Below are positions 1 to 8,764 of a stretch of DNA of 64,000 nt, piece by piece. Numbering within the stretch: the stretch's first letter is position 1; each line of letters begins with the position of its first letter. The stretch lies in assembly GCF_005377625.1 (NCBI RefSeq), contig NZ_CP040098.1, positions 744,001 through 808,000 on the forward strand. The letters run 5' to 3'. A program made the translations under genes and the position numbers. This DNA is from Desulfoglaeba alkanexedens ALDC. GTDB taxonomy: Bacteria > Desulfobacterota > Syntrophobacteria > Syntrophobacterales > DSM-9756. The notes beneath the pieces were generated by a model. The model did not search any database. It saw only the letters and a list, made by a program, of their open reading frames with translations, and was not told the DNA's origin.

Positions 1-20
1 TGACAGGGTAAAAGCAAAGG

Positions 21-72
21 TCAGAGGGCAGTCCCCAATTTCTCTGAAATCAGGGACTGCTGACCTTTCATG
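21..72. repeat. Long inverted repeat (hairpin)
   Basis: The arms GTCAG..GGCAGTCCC and GGGACTGC-TGAC form a long imperfect hairpin just inside the window. It may be a dispersed palindrome or part of the 3' end of a gene outside the window. No gene overlaps it. Confidence 0.5.
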
Positions 73-87
73 AAACCGTAAGCGCAA

Positions 88-120
88 GGCCCCATCCCTC
101 TCAAGGGGTGGGGTCTTTTC
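88..120 (+). terminator. Probable rho-independent terminator
   Basis: A G+C-rich stem (GGCCCCATCCCT pairing with AGGGGTGGGGTC, loop CTCA) is followed by TTTTC. This is the usual intrinsic-terminator layout. It would end transcription of a gene entering from the left, outside the window. Confidence 0.5.
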
Positions 121-156
121 TATGTTCTGAAAAAGCCCCGTACCCCGTAGTACCCC

Positions 157-190
157 GTAGGGCGCAATAAGCGAAGCGCATTGCGCCGAA
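157..190. repeat. REP palindrome, left partner of RAYT copy 1
   Basis: GTAGGGCGCAATAAGCGAAG followed by CGCATTGCGCCGAAT is an imperfect palindrome with a GTAG head. The same unit recurs in inverted orientation at 743-777 on the other side of the transposase gene, the standard REP-RAYT arrangement (BIME-like). Confidence 0.8.
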
Positions 191-208
191 TTTAATCCGG
201 CCCACACC

Positions 209-742
209 ATGCCCAATTATCGACGCGCCTGGCATCCCGGCGGGACTTATTTCTTTACGGTCAACACGTTGCGCCGGCACGGTTGCACGCTCCTGACGGA
301 TCACATCGATTCGCTGCGCGCCGCCGTGCGCACGGTGCGACGTGCGCATCCCTTCGCCATTCACGGGTGGGTGGTGTTGCCGGATCACCTGCATGCCGTC
401 ATCGAACTGCCGCCAGGCGACGCCGACTTCGCCACCCGTTGGCGGTTGATCAAGGCCGGTTTTTCCAAACGCCTGCCGCCAATAGAACGGCGTTCGGCGG
501 TGCGTGTGGCCCGCGGTGAACGCGGCATCTGGCAACGACGATTCTGGGAACACCTGATTCGAGATGAACGCGATTTTGCTGCGCACATGGATTATGTGCA
601 CTTCAATCCTGTCAAACATGGCCATGTCGCCAGGGTTGCCGACTGGCCTTATTCGACGTTTCATGCCTTGGTGGCGAAAGGGATTTATCCGGCCGATTGG
701 GGCGGCAGCATGGCGGCCGACGGGGTGAGGTGCCCTGACTGA
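209..742 (+). CDS. REP-associated tyrosine transposase (RAYT), copy 1
   Basis: A 177-residue Y1/HUH single-strand transposase of the REP-associated family. The metal-binding HLH pair is His60/His62 ([10 protein letters not shown]) and the likely catalytic tyrosine is Tyr129 in [12 protein letters not shown]. RAYTs cut and rejoin REP hairpins, and REP palindromes lie on both sides here (157-190, 743-777), so this copy is an intact REP-RAYT unit. Two more copies (7946-8479 and 13003-13536) are nearly identical in protein sequence. The start is the ATG after ATCCGGCCCACACC, a leader conserved in all copies. Confidence 0.9.
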   Translation: MPNYRRAWHPGGTYFFTVNTLRRHGCTLLTDHIDSLRAAVRTVRRAHPFAIHGWVVLPDHLHAVIELPPGDADFATRWRLIKAGFSKRLPPIERRSAVRVARGERGIWQRRFWEHLIRDERDFAAHMDYVHFNPVKHGHVARVADWPYSTFHALVAKGIYPADWGGSMAADGVRCPD

Positions 743-840
743 ATTCGGCGCAATGCGCTTCGCTTATTGCGCCCTACGGGGTACGGGGCGGGCAGCCGGC
801 GTAGGCGTAGGGCGGATTAGCGGAGCGTAATCCGCCGAAT
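743..840. repeat. REP palindromes of two subclasses right of RAYT copy 1
   Basis: Positions 743-777 hold the inverted partner of the 157-190 REP (core GGCGCAATGCGCTTCGC). Positions 807-840 hold a second palindrome with a different core (GGCGGATTAGCGGAGCG and CGTAATCCGCC). Both end in the same GTAG/CCGAAT signature, so they look like two REP subclasses sharing one head motif. Confidence 0.75.
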
Positions 841-881
841 GGGATGTGTGACGTGGTTGTTTTGGATACTACAGAGAACAG

Positions 882-1036
882 ACCATGACCCGGCGGTCTC
901 CACCAGGGTGGTAACCCCAAATGGACATCCACAGCTTACACAGATCATCTGTGGCCATCGGTGAAATCCGTGGATAAAGTCGTGATCGGAGCCGCCGTGG
1001 CGGCATGCCTTCCTGCAACAACTATCCTGACACAGA
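882..1036. repeat. Dispersed repeat A, copy 1 (internally deleted)
   Basis: This is a copy of the most common dispersed repeat in the window. The core carries CACAG-type direct repeats, then CATCTGTGGCCATCGGTGAA, a GCCGCCGTGGCGGC palindrome and a CTATCCTGACACAG end. This copy lacks the middle part (GATTGACACAG..GGAAAATCC) present in other copies. It sits between the REP cluster and the left end of an IS element. No coding potential is supported. Confidence 0.75.
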
Positions 1037-1054
1037 CGGACCACCTTGTTATGT

Positions 1055-2801
1055 CAGCAATTCCCGGAGCGCATGGTCCTTGGGTGAAAAGCGGGCGTGA
1101 AAGGAGAGTCTTCGAGTGTTCAGCGGGCCGTTTGGGGTGATCGAGGGTCCGAACGTCCCGCTGAGGGATGCCACCTGGAGCGTGAGGGGCTCAGATGCCC
1201 GGTTTGAAGGCGCACCTCCGCGTCGGTTTTTCGGGTGAAAGGCTCAGGTTCTGCATGGGGTAATTCCTTTCTCCGCCCTACGAGGTGTTATAGGCGATGA
1301 TCGGGGTCAGCCTTTTGTATCCGTAAAGAAGGGCCTCGTAGAGCATCCGGATGGACTCCAGGCGGAAGTCCCAGAACATGGCCCGGATCCTCTCCCAGAG
1401 GTCCCGTTTGGTTTGGAGCTTTCGCCATACGGCCTGAAACAGCGGGCAACACAGTTGGAGGCTCTGGTCCACGCAGAAGGCCAACATCATGAGGGTGACG
1501 AAAACGGCGCTAAGGTGTTTTCGGCCCAGGCCGTAGTTGTGTTCGAGGTGGTAGCCCTGGTTTTTCAAGGTGTTGAAGGTTTCGTTTTCGATGCGCCAGC
1601 GTGCCCGGCCGATCCGCATCAAGGTAACGGCGTTTTCCCGGCGGATGAGGATATCGGTGACCCAGGAAAACCGCAGAAGCCCCTTGGGGGTCACCTGCCA
1701 GTATTCGAGGAGGTTCACTCGAAGGTCGGGATGGGACTTGTTGAGGGGAAGATCGTTGATGAAGCGGAAGTAATGGAGGGTTTCGGGGTTGTCTTCCGCT
1801 GCGTGCCAGAACTCCACAGCCCGGCCCTCCGCGATGGCCTCGTCGGCCTTTTCGAAAAGGAAGGCGTGATCGCCGGGTTTAACCCCAAGGACGAAGCGGC
1901 AGTCGAAGCGCTTGAGGGTTTCAATGTGGGGAGCGTTGGGACTGAGGGCATCTTCGGTCACGATGAGCTTGATATGGGGGTGGTCGGTTCTCAGGTTCTC
2001 GATACAACGGCCGGCGGCGTTGCGTTCGCAGTCGTTTTTGGTGTCACCGTCTTCTCTTCGGATCACTTCGGGGGGAAAGGGGATCACGGCCTTGTGGTCC
2101 GGGTGGACGAGGGCGGCTCCCATCATTTGGAGGGAATAGGTGGTCTTGCCGGTGGCAGAGGTTTTTCGAAGGCAGGCGTCGGAAAAGACCTTTTCCGACG
2201 AAAAATAGCCCGTGCCGTCCAGGGCCAGGATGTAGTGGCCGTCCAGCACGGTCATCTGAGCCAGCGCCTTGCCGCGCTGAAGCCGTGAGAAGATCTCGCC
2301 GAAGGCGGGTCGGAACACATAGGGCGAAACCTCATCGAGAATTTCCCGCATGGTGCTGTCGGCAGGGATCTTCTCGATGTGGTAGAGCGCGTGCAGGTTG
2401 TGATCCCGAGCCGACCAGCGTTTCTCAAAGGCCAGAAGAGAGGGATCCTTCAAAGAAAACATGGCGAAGGCGCTCATGGCCGCATCCGCAAAGGAGATCT
2501 GCGGCCTGCCTTTGCGGGGATCGGGGATCTTTTCGAACTCACGACGCACCGCTCTCACCAGGGCATCTGCATTCAGATGCTTGCGAAGTCGGATCTTGGA
2601 GGAAGGAGCGTCTTTGCTGGGCTTCATGGCAAAATAGCCTACCAGAGACGCGGGCGGCTGTCCAGCATGAAACAGCAAAATAGTCGAAAAAATTCACCTC
2701 CGAAACCCCCTTCGGAGCCCGAAACCACCCCCTGGGTTCGCGAAAACCAAATCCTTCAATGCCCGGTTTTCAAGGCTTTACAGGGGCTCCGGAAATTGCT
2801 G
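1055..2801 (-). mobile_element. IS4-like insertion sequence, copy 1
   Basis: The ends were set by comparison with the second copy at 27795-29542. Both elements begin with CAGCAATTTCCGGAGC on the transposase-start side and CAGCAATTCCCGGAG on the other, forming imperfect terminal inverted repeats. Length is 1747 bp with one transposase gene. No convincing target duplication flanks it (left TTATGT, right TGTACT), and the right end cuts a methyltransferase gene at 2802, so flanking DNA was probably lost or rearranged after insertion. Confidence 0.85.
1278..2678 (-). CDS. IS4-like DDE transposase, copy 1
   Basis: A 466-residue DDE transposase. Candidate catalytic residues are the Asp in ILALDGTGYF, the Asp in LIVTEDALSPN, and the Glu in RWRIENETFNTLKNQGYHLE, which resembles the C-terminal RWxIEN signature of IS4-type elements. 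An N-terminal IPDPRKGRP motif typical of IS4-like transposase leaders is present. The frame is intact and differs at only about seven residues from the copy at 27918-29318. An inner ATG (MKPSKDAP, residue 18) could be the true start. I could not assign the exact IS family. Confidence 0.88.
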   Translation of the reverse strand: MLFHAGQPPASLVGYFAMKPSKDAPSSKIRLRKHLNADALVRAVRREFEKIPDPRKGRPQISFADAAMSAFAMFSLKDPSLLAFEKRWSARDHNLHALYHIEKIPADSTMREILDEVSPYVFRPAFGEIFSRLQRGKALAQMTVLDGHYILALDGTGYFSSEKVFSDACLRKTSATGKTTYSLQMMGAALVHPDHKAVIPFPPEVIRREDGDTKNDCERNAAGRCIENLRTDHPHIKLIVTEDALSPNAPHIETLKRFDCRFVLGVKPGDHAFLFEKADEAIAEGRAVEFWHAAEDNPETLHYFRFINDLPLNKSHPDLRVNLLEYWQVTPKGLLRFSWVTDILIRRENAVTLMRIGRARWRIENETFNTLKNQGYHLEHNYGLGRKHLSAVFVTLMMLAFCVDQSLQLCCPLFQAVWRKLQTKRDLWERIRAMFWDFRLESIRMLYEALLYGYKRLTPIIAYNTS

Positions 2802-2952
2802 TGTACTGATATTTAGGATCATCAAAAAGATGTCGATAAGAACCGTTCACATCATAACTGCCCACATCAAGAACCCGCACTTCGTCCTTGGCTATTTTTG
2901 AGGCGTAGTTCTTCACGAACCATTCCATTCGAAGGAGTGAACTTTTATGCAT
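2802..2952 (-). pseudogene. SAM-dependent methyltransferase, N-terminal 50 codons only
   Basis: The reading starts MHKSSLLRMEWFVKNYA and includes VRVLDVGSYDVNGSYR, a glycine-rich motif I of class I methyltransferases. It stops being native exactly where IS copy 1 begins at 2801. The ATG at 2952-2950 is preceded by AGGGAAAAATTGAT. The rest of the gene is not elsewhere in the window. A methyltransferase next to the glycosyltransferase pair at 3242-7596 suggests a larger glycan-modification cluster before the IS arrived. Confidence 0.75.
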
Positions 2953-2990
2953 ATCAATTTTTCCCTTTAATTCTGGGGTCAGGCCACATG

Positions 2991-3172
2991 GTTCTTGCGC
3001 CCCTTGCATCGTCGCGCTATGCTTGGACCATGACGCGGCGGCGCTGCACCAGGATCGCAACCCAAATGGACATCCACAGATTACACAGATTGACACAGAT
3101 TAAAGAATCAAGGGGTTTGATGGAAAATCCAATCATCTGTGGCCATCGGTGAAATCTCTGGACAAAGACAGA
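2991..3172. repeat. Dispersed repeat A, copy 2
   Basis: This copy has the full upstream arm (TTCTTGCGCCCC..TTGGACCATGAC) and the core with three CACAGATT direct repeats (3073-3103) opposed by CATCTGTGG. It ends near GGACAAAGACA without the GCCGCC palindrome. It lies between the truncated methyltransferase and the next gene and gives that next gene a spurious 31-codon N-terminal extension. Confidence 0.75.
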
Positions 3173-3241
3173 CAGCACAACAGGCTCGCGGTGATCCCCG
3201 GCTTCCTCCGAGGTGCCAGAGCTACGTTTGAGGTGACAGGC

Positions 3242-4366
3242 ATGGACGATTTCACAAAGCATACCATCATGTTTGATCCACCGGCGAAGGTAGAATCCGC
3301 ATCCTCTGCATGGATCATGCACACGCCTTTTGCGTTCTTCATGATCAGCGTCTTGAGGCCCAGGCTGTTGGTGGAGCTTGGTGTCCACACCGGTCATTCA
3401 TATAATGCCTTCTGCCAGGCGGTCAAGACACTCAAGACCGCTACCCACTGCTACGGCATAGATACATGGAAGGGAGACGAACACGCTGGATGGTATGAAG
3501 ATGATATCTACCAAAATCTGTATCAATACCAGCTCAAAGAGTATGCTGAGTTTTCCAATCTCCTCAGGATGACCTTCGACGAGGGGCTGGCTTATTTCTC
3601 GGATAGTAGCATAGATCTGCTCCATATCGACGGTTTGCATACCTATGACGCGGTAAAGCACGATTTCGAGTGCTGGCTGCCGAAGATGAGCGACAGGGGC
3701 GTCGTCCTGCTCCATGACACCTTTGTGCGAGAACGAGGCTTCGGCGTTTGGCGATTATGGGAAGAAATCGCCTCCCGATATCCTTCTTTCAACTTTACGC
3801 ACGGATACGGGCTGGGTATCGCTGCGGTCGGCTCGAATGTAGGGAAGGATTTTCTGGATTTTCTCGACAGAGCCGGCCAGGACGCCTTTTATCGGAAGCT
3901 CTTTTTTAACTTGGGCAGGCAGATCATCCTCGAAGAATCGGTCCGGGACAAGGATGCTCGGATCGCCGCGCTGAACGCTACGCTAAGTGAGAAGGACGCG
4001 CGCATAGGAAGCCTCGAAGAATCGGTCCGGGAGAAGGAAGGTCGAATCGCCGCGCTGAACGCCTGGATCGAGGAGAAGGAAGGTCAGATCGCCGCGCTGC
4101 GCCAGAGTACGTCTTGGCGGATCACCGCTCCCTTGCGCTACGTATCGGAGCGTGGCCGGTCTACCTTTGTCGGCGCTCAGAGACTCTGGTCCGGGGTGCG
4201 GCGCCGGGGCGGGCGCGTTGTCGCGCTGCCCAAGGTCGTTCGGGTTCTGCGCCGGGAGGGCGTGGGCGGCTTGAAGGCCAAAACGCGCGCTGAGATGTAC
4301 TCATCCGGTAGCGCCGACCTGCCTCCCAGTATGGAGGAGGCGACCGACGAGCGTCCATCCAGGTGA
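3242..4366 (+). CDS. Class I SAM methyltransferase with C-terminal coiled coil
   Basis: A 374-residue protein. The first ~200 residues form a Methyltransf_24-type fold: SAM motif I is LLVELGVHTGHS (about residues 41-52), and LLHIDGLHTYDAV (about 123-135) is the acidic motif typical of this family. Residues ~235-310 are heptad-rich with repeats of EESVREKEGRIAALN, predicting a coiled coil. STSWRITAPLRY follows, a motif often found in cell-surface glycan proteins and also present in the 1126-residue protein at 41994-45374. I chose ATG 3242, preceded by GAGGTGACAGGC, because the longer frame reads into repeat A. The stop overlaps the next start (GTGA), so the two genes are translationally coupled. 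Confidence 0.85.
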   Translation: MDDFTKHTIMFDPPAKVESASSAWIMHTPFAFFMISVLRPRLLVELGVHTGHSYNAFCQAVKTLKTATHCYGIDTWKGDEHAGWYEDDIYQNLYQYQLKEYAEFSNLLRMTFDEGLAYFSDSSIDLLHIDGLHTYDAVKHDFECWLPKMSDRGVVLLHDTFVRERGFGVWRLWEEIASRYPSFNFTHGYGLGIAAVGSNVGKDFLDFLDRAGQDAFYRKLFFNLGRQIILEESVRDKDARIAALNATLSEKDARIGSLEESVREKEGRIAALNAWIEEKEGQIAALRQSTSWRITAPLRYVSERGRSTFVGAQRLWSGVRRRGGRVVALPKVVRVLRREGVGGLKAKTRAEMYSSGSADLPPSMEEATDERPSR

Positions 4367-7300
4367 TCCCGTATTATATCGGTCCGGAGTGCGAGCGGGC
4401 GGCGCCGGCGTTCGAGAAAAAACCGAATGTCGCGATCCACCTGCATCTGTTCTACCAGGATATGCTCGATGAGTTCGTCTCCCGGCTGCAGCGAATGCCC
4501 TGCCCCTTCGATCTCTATGTTTCCGTGCCTGGCGACGGGAGCGCCGCCGCCGTGCGTTCCCTGTTGCAAAACAGCCTGGGCGCCGCCCGCAAGGTCATCG
4601 TCGAGGAGGTCCCCAACAAGGGGCGGGACCTTGGGCCCTTGATTGTCCAGTTCGGCCGACGATTGGCGGAATATGAAATCATCGCCCATTTTCACAGCAA
4701 AAAGAGCCCGCATTGCAGCCAGCTTTCCGGGTGGTGCCGGCACATTCTCGATCTGCTCCTCGGTCCCCCGGGAAACGATGGGGGCCGAATCGCGCGCATC
4801 ATCGAACGGCTGCAAGCCGACGCCAAGTTCGTCTACCCGGAAGGACAGACCCTTATCATCAAGGATCGCACCGGCTGGGGGGCCAATCACGCCTTGGCCC
4901 GGCGCCTTCTGGAAACCCACACGACGCTTTCCATCGACGATTTCCCGGTGGTGGATTTTCCGGAAGGGTCCATGTTCTGGGCGCGAGGCGCGTGCATGAA
5001 GGATTTTCTCCGGCTTCCACTGGATTGGAACGATTTTCCCGACGAACCCATCCCCGCCGACGGCACGTTGGCCCATGCCCTTGAACGGTTGATGCTCATT
5101 TTCGCAAGCCCTTATCCCGGCCGCGTCTACCGCCTGCACCGGGGCGATTCGATCCCGGACTACCGCTGCTACGAGGAACAGCAGGATTTCTCGGCTCTCG
5201 TCGCAAAGAGCGACGTCAAGGTGCTCGCCTACTATCTCCCCCAGTTTCATCCGACGCCGGAAAACGATCGGTGGCATGGCGAGGGGTTCACCGAGTGGAC
5301 CAAGGTCAGGGAAGCCAATCCGCTTTTCGAGGGCCATTATCAACAGCACATCCCTCATCCCGATATCGGCTGTTATTCCATCGAAAGCCCCGACATGTTG
5401 CGGCGGCAGGCGGATCTGATGCGCAAGGCCGGCGTGTTCGGGCAGATCTTTTACCACTACTGGTTTTCCGGCAAACTGATCCTCGAAAAGCCCGCCCGCA
5501 TGCTTCTCGAAAACCCCGAGATCGACATGCCCTATTGTTTTTGTTGGGCCAACGAAAACTGGACCCGCCGGTGGGACGGAAACGAGGAGGAAATCCTCCT
5601 CAAGCAGGAATATTCCGCGCGCGATGCGGTTGAGTTCATCCGCTACCTGATCCCCTTTTTCCGCGACCCGCGTTACATCCGGGTGGAGGAGCGCCCCATG
5701 CTCTTGGTGTATCGGCCCGCCTCCCTCCCGGATCCTCGGCTTTACCTCGAAACCTGGGAAAAGGAATGCGCCGCCTGCGGCATCGCGCCCCCTTACGTCG
5801 TAGGGGTGTTGACCCGGGAGGCCAAGGATCCGCGCGATTTCGGGATGGAGGCCGGCGTCGAACGGGTGCTTCACGACTGGACGGCCGGCGCCGTGCCGGA
5901 AATGAAGGAGCGCCTGCGCGCCTACCAGCCCTTGCGCGGGAGCGTCCTGGATTACGACCAGGTGGCTGATTTCTACAGCGCTCGGACCTCGCCCGGAGAC
6001 TTTACCTGGTTTCGCTCCATTGTCCCCATCTGGGACAACACCGCGCGCTACGGCTCCGATGCGTTCCTGGTGCACGGCAGTACGCCGCGCAAATTTGCGC
6101 AGTGGCTGAAGGCGCTCGTCGCCTTTTCACGGGCCTACCTGCCGCCGGATCGCCGTTTCATCATGGTCAACGCCTGGAACGAATGGGCCGAGGGCGCGCA
6201 CCTGGAGCCCGATTCGCGCTACGGCTACGCCTACCTCAACGCCGTGGGCCGCACCCTCGCGGGGATCGCCTACGGGGCCGATCTCAACCCCGTCGAAAAG
6301 CTCCCGCCGAAGCTCCGGATCCGCCTGGTGGTGGCGGATGAGGTCCTCGATGCCCTGCGAGAAGACAAGCAGCTCGAGGAGCGCTTCTTCGCTTGCCTGG
6401 CTCGGTCGACTTTCTTTGAGCATTGCGACGTGGAGCTCCACCCGCCGCGGCTCATCGGCGCCCTGCCCGCTGCGGTGCGGGCCGATGTCTCCAAGCCCGC
6501 CGAACGACCGGTGGATTGGATCCTCCAGGTGAGGCGCGTGGCCCTTTTCCCCCCCGATTTGATCGAAAAGATGCTCCAGACCGCCTGCCGGGTAGGCCGT
6601 TCGGTGGTGCTCTCCAACGCCTACGATCGCCACTTTCCCCTCATCGAGGCCACCGAGAACGGGTCGGTGGACGCGGCCCGGGCCTTCGAGGCGCCTCTTG
6701 TCTTGATGCCGGCCGATCCCGGCCCGCAGGGCTACAAGAATTATCGCCTGCGCGCCGACGCGCACAGCTTTGTCGCCTATCCGAACACCCTGCCGCCGAA
6801 AAAGCTCCCCCGGGTCACCACCATCATCCGCTATCACCGCAAGAACGACATGGGGCTTCTGCGAAACGCGCTCTACTGCCTCGCGGCCATGCAGGACTGT
6901 GTTGTCCTGCCGTTGATCGCCGCCCAGGATCTCGACGCCGAAGCCGATGCCAAGCTACGGGATCTGCTGGGTCAACTGCCTTGGCCCGAAGGCCGCGATG
7001 CGCGCGTTCTCCATTTCGCGTCCCCGGAGGGGAAAGGGGATCTCCGCGCCCGGATGCTCAACGAGGCCCTGAAACAGGTTTCCACGCGCTACGCCGGGTT
7101 CCTCGATTACGACGACCTGCTCATGTCCCATGCCTACGGCTGGTTGCTCGAGCGCCTGAGGCGAACCGGCAAGGCGGTCGCCTTCGGCCGCGTCTATTCG
7201 ACCTCCTACGATCGCGACACGGGCCTGTTCCGCGGCCGCAAGCAGGTGTTCACCTACGGCTTTTCCTACGATGATTTCGTCGCGTGCAACCATGCGCCTC

Positions 7301-7596
7301 TCCACAGCTTTCTGCTGGACCTGGATCAACTGGATCTGAGACGCGTCCACTACCACGACGACCAACGCTACCTGGAGGATTATTTCCTCACCCTGCAGCT
7401 CTTCACCCGCGAAAACGCCGACTGGGAAAGCCTTGGAGAAAACGCCTACATCGGCGACTACCTTCATGTCGTCGGCGGAGCCAACACGCTGGCCATGGCG
7501 AGCGAGGAGGCGCACCAGGCCATCGTGGAAAGCCCGGAGTACCGGCTCTGTGAACAGCGGGTGGACGCGCTGCGCCGTTCGCTTCACAACACCTGA
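4363..7596 (+). CDS. RgpF/WbsX multidomain glycosyltransferase
   Basis: A 1077-residue cytoplasmic enzyme. Residues ~20-260 match the rhamnan synthesis F (RgpF) pattern, with NKGRDLGPL and AHFHSKKS. Residues ~284-640 are a WbsX-type glycosyltransferase domain, beginning VLAYYLPQFHPTPEND and ending NAWNEWAEGAHLEPD. Residues ~815-1060 start TTIIRYHRKND and contain FLDYDDLLMSHAYGWLL, consistent with a third GT-A-like domain. The GTG start at 4363 overlaps the methyltransferase stop. The domains imply transfer of several sugars to a surface polysaccharide such as a rhamnan, but substrates cannot be read from sequence. GC is much higher than in the AT-rich accessory genes to the right. Confidence 0.9.
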   Translation: MIPYYIGPECERAAPAFEKKPNVAIHLHLFYQDMLDEFVSRLQRMPCPFDLYVSVPGDGSAAAVRSLLQNSLGAARKVIVEEVPNKGRDLGPLIVQFGRRLAEYEIIAHFHSKKSPHCSQLSGWCRHILDLLLGPPGNDGGRIARIIERLQADAKFVYPEGQTLIIKDRTGWGANHALARRLLETHTTLSIDDFPVVDFPEGSMFWARGACMKDFLRLPLDWNDFPDEPIPADGTLAHALERLMLIFASPYPGRVYRLHRGDSIPDYRCYEEQQDFSALVAKSDVKVLAYYLPQFHPTPENDRWHGEGFTEWTKVREANPLFEGHYQQHIPHPDIGCYSIESPDMLRRQADLMRKAGVFGQIFYHYWFSGKLILEKPARMLLENPEIDMPYCFCWANENWTRRWDGNEEEILLKQEYSARDAVEFIRYLIPFFRDPRYIRVEERPMLLVYRPASLPDPRLYLETWEKECAACGIAPPYVVGVLTREAKDPRDFGMEAGVERVLHDWTAGAVPEMKERLRAYQPLRGSVLDYDQVADFYSARTSPGDFTWFRSIVPIWDNTARYGSDAFLVHGSTPRKFAQWLKALVAFSRAYLPPDRRFIMVNAWNEWAEGAHLEPDSRYGYAYLNAVGRTLAGIAYGADLNPVEKLPPKLRIRLVVADEVLDALREDKQLEERFFACLARSTFFEHCDVELHPPRLIGALPAAVRADVSKPAERPVDWILQVRRVALFPPDLIEKMLQTACRVGRSVVLSNAYDRHFPLIEATENGSVDAARAFEAPLVLMPADPGPQGYKNYRLRADAHSFVAYPNTLPPKKLPRVTTIIRYHRKNDMGLLRNALYCLAAMQDCVVLPLIAAQDLDAEADAKLRDLLGQLPWPEGRDARVLHFASPEGKGDLRARMLNEALKQVSTRYAGFLDYDDLLMSHAYGWLLERLRRTGKAVAFGRVYSTSYDRDTGLFRGRKQVFTYGFSYDDFVACNHAPLHSFLLDLDQLDLRRVHYHDDQRYLEDYFLTLQLFTRENADWESLGENAYIGDYLHVVGGANTLAMASEEAHQAIVESPEYRLCEQRVDALRRSLHNT

Positions 7597-7945
7597 GGGA
7601 TCCAAGCCCCGTAGGGCGCAATAAGCGAAGCGCATTGCGCCGAATGCAAAATGACCACGTAACACCCACCCCATTCGGCGGATTACGCTACGCTAATCCG
7701 CCCTACGCAGGCTGGGAGGAAACTGGGAAACAAACCCCGTACCCCGTACCCCGTAGGGCGCAATAAGCGAAGCGCATTGCGCCGAATGCAAAACGACCAC
7801 GTATCCACCCGCACATCGGCGGATTACGCTACGCTAATCCGCCCTACGCAGGCTGGGAGGAAACTGGGAAACAAACCCCGTACCCCGTACCCCGTAGGGC
7901 GCAATAAGCGAAGCGCATTGCGCCGAATTTGATCCGGCCCATACC
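7597..7945. repeat. REP cluster left of RAYT copy 2
   Basis: Three CAAT-core REPs (7611-7645, 7753-7787, 7894-7928) alternate with two inverted GATTA-core REPs (7673-7707, 7815-7848). The block from about 7640 to 7785 is repeated almost exactly at 7780-7925, a tandem duplication of a CAAT/GATTA REP pair plus spacer. Nothing else is seen between the glycosyltransferase stop and the RAYT start. Confidence 0.8.
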
Positions 7946-8479
7946 ATGCCCAACTACCGACGCGCCTGGCATCCCGGCGGGACGTATTTCTTTACGGTCA
8001 ACACCCTGCGCCGGCGCGGTTGCACGCTCCTGACGGATCACATCGATTCGCTGCGCGCCGCCGTGCGCACGGTGCGACGTGTGCATCCGTTTCGTATCCA
8101 CGGGTGGGTGGTGTTGCCGGATCACCTGCATGCCGTCATCGAACTGCCGCCCGGCGACGCCGACTTCGCCGCCCGCTGGCGGTTGATCAAGGCCGGTTTT
8201 TCCAAACGCCTGCCGCCAATAGAACGGCGTTCGGCGGTGCGTGTGGCCCGCGGAGAACGCGGCATCTGGCAACGACGATTCTGGGAACACCTGATTCGAG
8301 ATGAACGCGATTTTGCTGCGCACATGGATTATGTGCACTTCAATCCTGTCAAACATGGCCATGTCGCCAGGGTTGCCGACTGGCCCTATTCGACGTTTCA
8401 TGCCTTGGTGGCGAAAGGGATTTATCCGGCCGATTGGGCCGGCAGTATGGCGGCCGACGGGGTGAGGTGCCCTGACTGA
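7946..8479 (+). CDS. REP-associated tyrosine transposase (RAYT), copy 2
   Basis: A 177-residue near-twin of the protein at 209-742, with the HLH metal-binding pair in [10 protein letters not shown] and Tyr129 in [10 protein letters not shown] intact. It is flanked by the most elaborate REP array in the window, three REP pairs on the left and at least five palindromes on the right. It is therefore the copy most likely to be, or recently have been, active on these repeats. Confidence 0.9.
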   Translation: MPNYRRAWHPGGTYFFTVNTLRRRGCTLLTDHIDSLRAAVRTVRRVHPFRIHGWVVLPDHLHAVIELPPGDADFAARWRLIKAGFSKRLPPIERRSAVRVARGERGIWQRRFWEHLIRDERDFAAHMDYVHFNPVKHGHVARVADWPYSTFHALVAKGIYPADWAGSMAADGVRCPD

Positions 8480-8684
8480 ATTCGGCGCAATCCGCTTCGC
8501 TTATTGCGCCCTACGTGACCGGCGCAATGCGCTTCGCTTATTGCGCCCTACGTCACCGGCGCAATCCGCTTCGCTTATTGCGCCCTACGGTAGGGCGGAT
8601 TAGCGGAGCGTAATCCGCCGAATCGAATGTGTGTTACGTGGTTGTTTTCCATACGGCGCAATCCGCTTCGCTTATTGCGCCCTA
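8480..8684. repeat. REP cluster right of RAYT copy 2
   Basis: Inverted CAAT-core REPs lie at 8480-8514, 8521-8551, 8558-8588 and 8655-8684, with a GATTA-core REP at 8589-8623. The first three are head-to-tail and separated only by CGTGACC/CGTCACC spacers, which suggests successive REP additions at this site. Confidence 0.8.
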
Positions 8685-8764
8685 GAGAACAGAGAGAACA
8701 GAGGGTCACATCTTGATTTGTGAATTCGCCTCGTTCCCAAACTCGCTTCGGGGGACAGTATATT

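Noticed and set aside
101-664. Minus-strand frames over the RAYT genes
   Set aside because: They are antisense to all three RAYT copies and keep only because the RAYT DNA is conserved.
2770-3152. Small frames across repeat A copies (e.g. those reading ICVICGCPFG-like peptides)
   Set aside because: They recur with each repeat A copy in either strand because the repeat is open. No homologous protein or ribosome site supports them.
4177-6075. 632-codon open frame on the minus strand inside the RgpF/WbsX gene
   Set aside because: It is antisense to a gene with clear domains. In GC-rich DNA, long shadow frames are common, and its translation has no recognisable motif.
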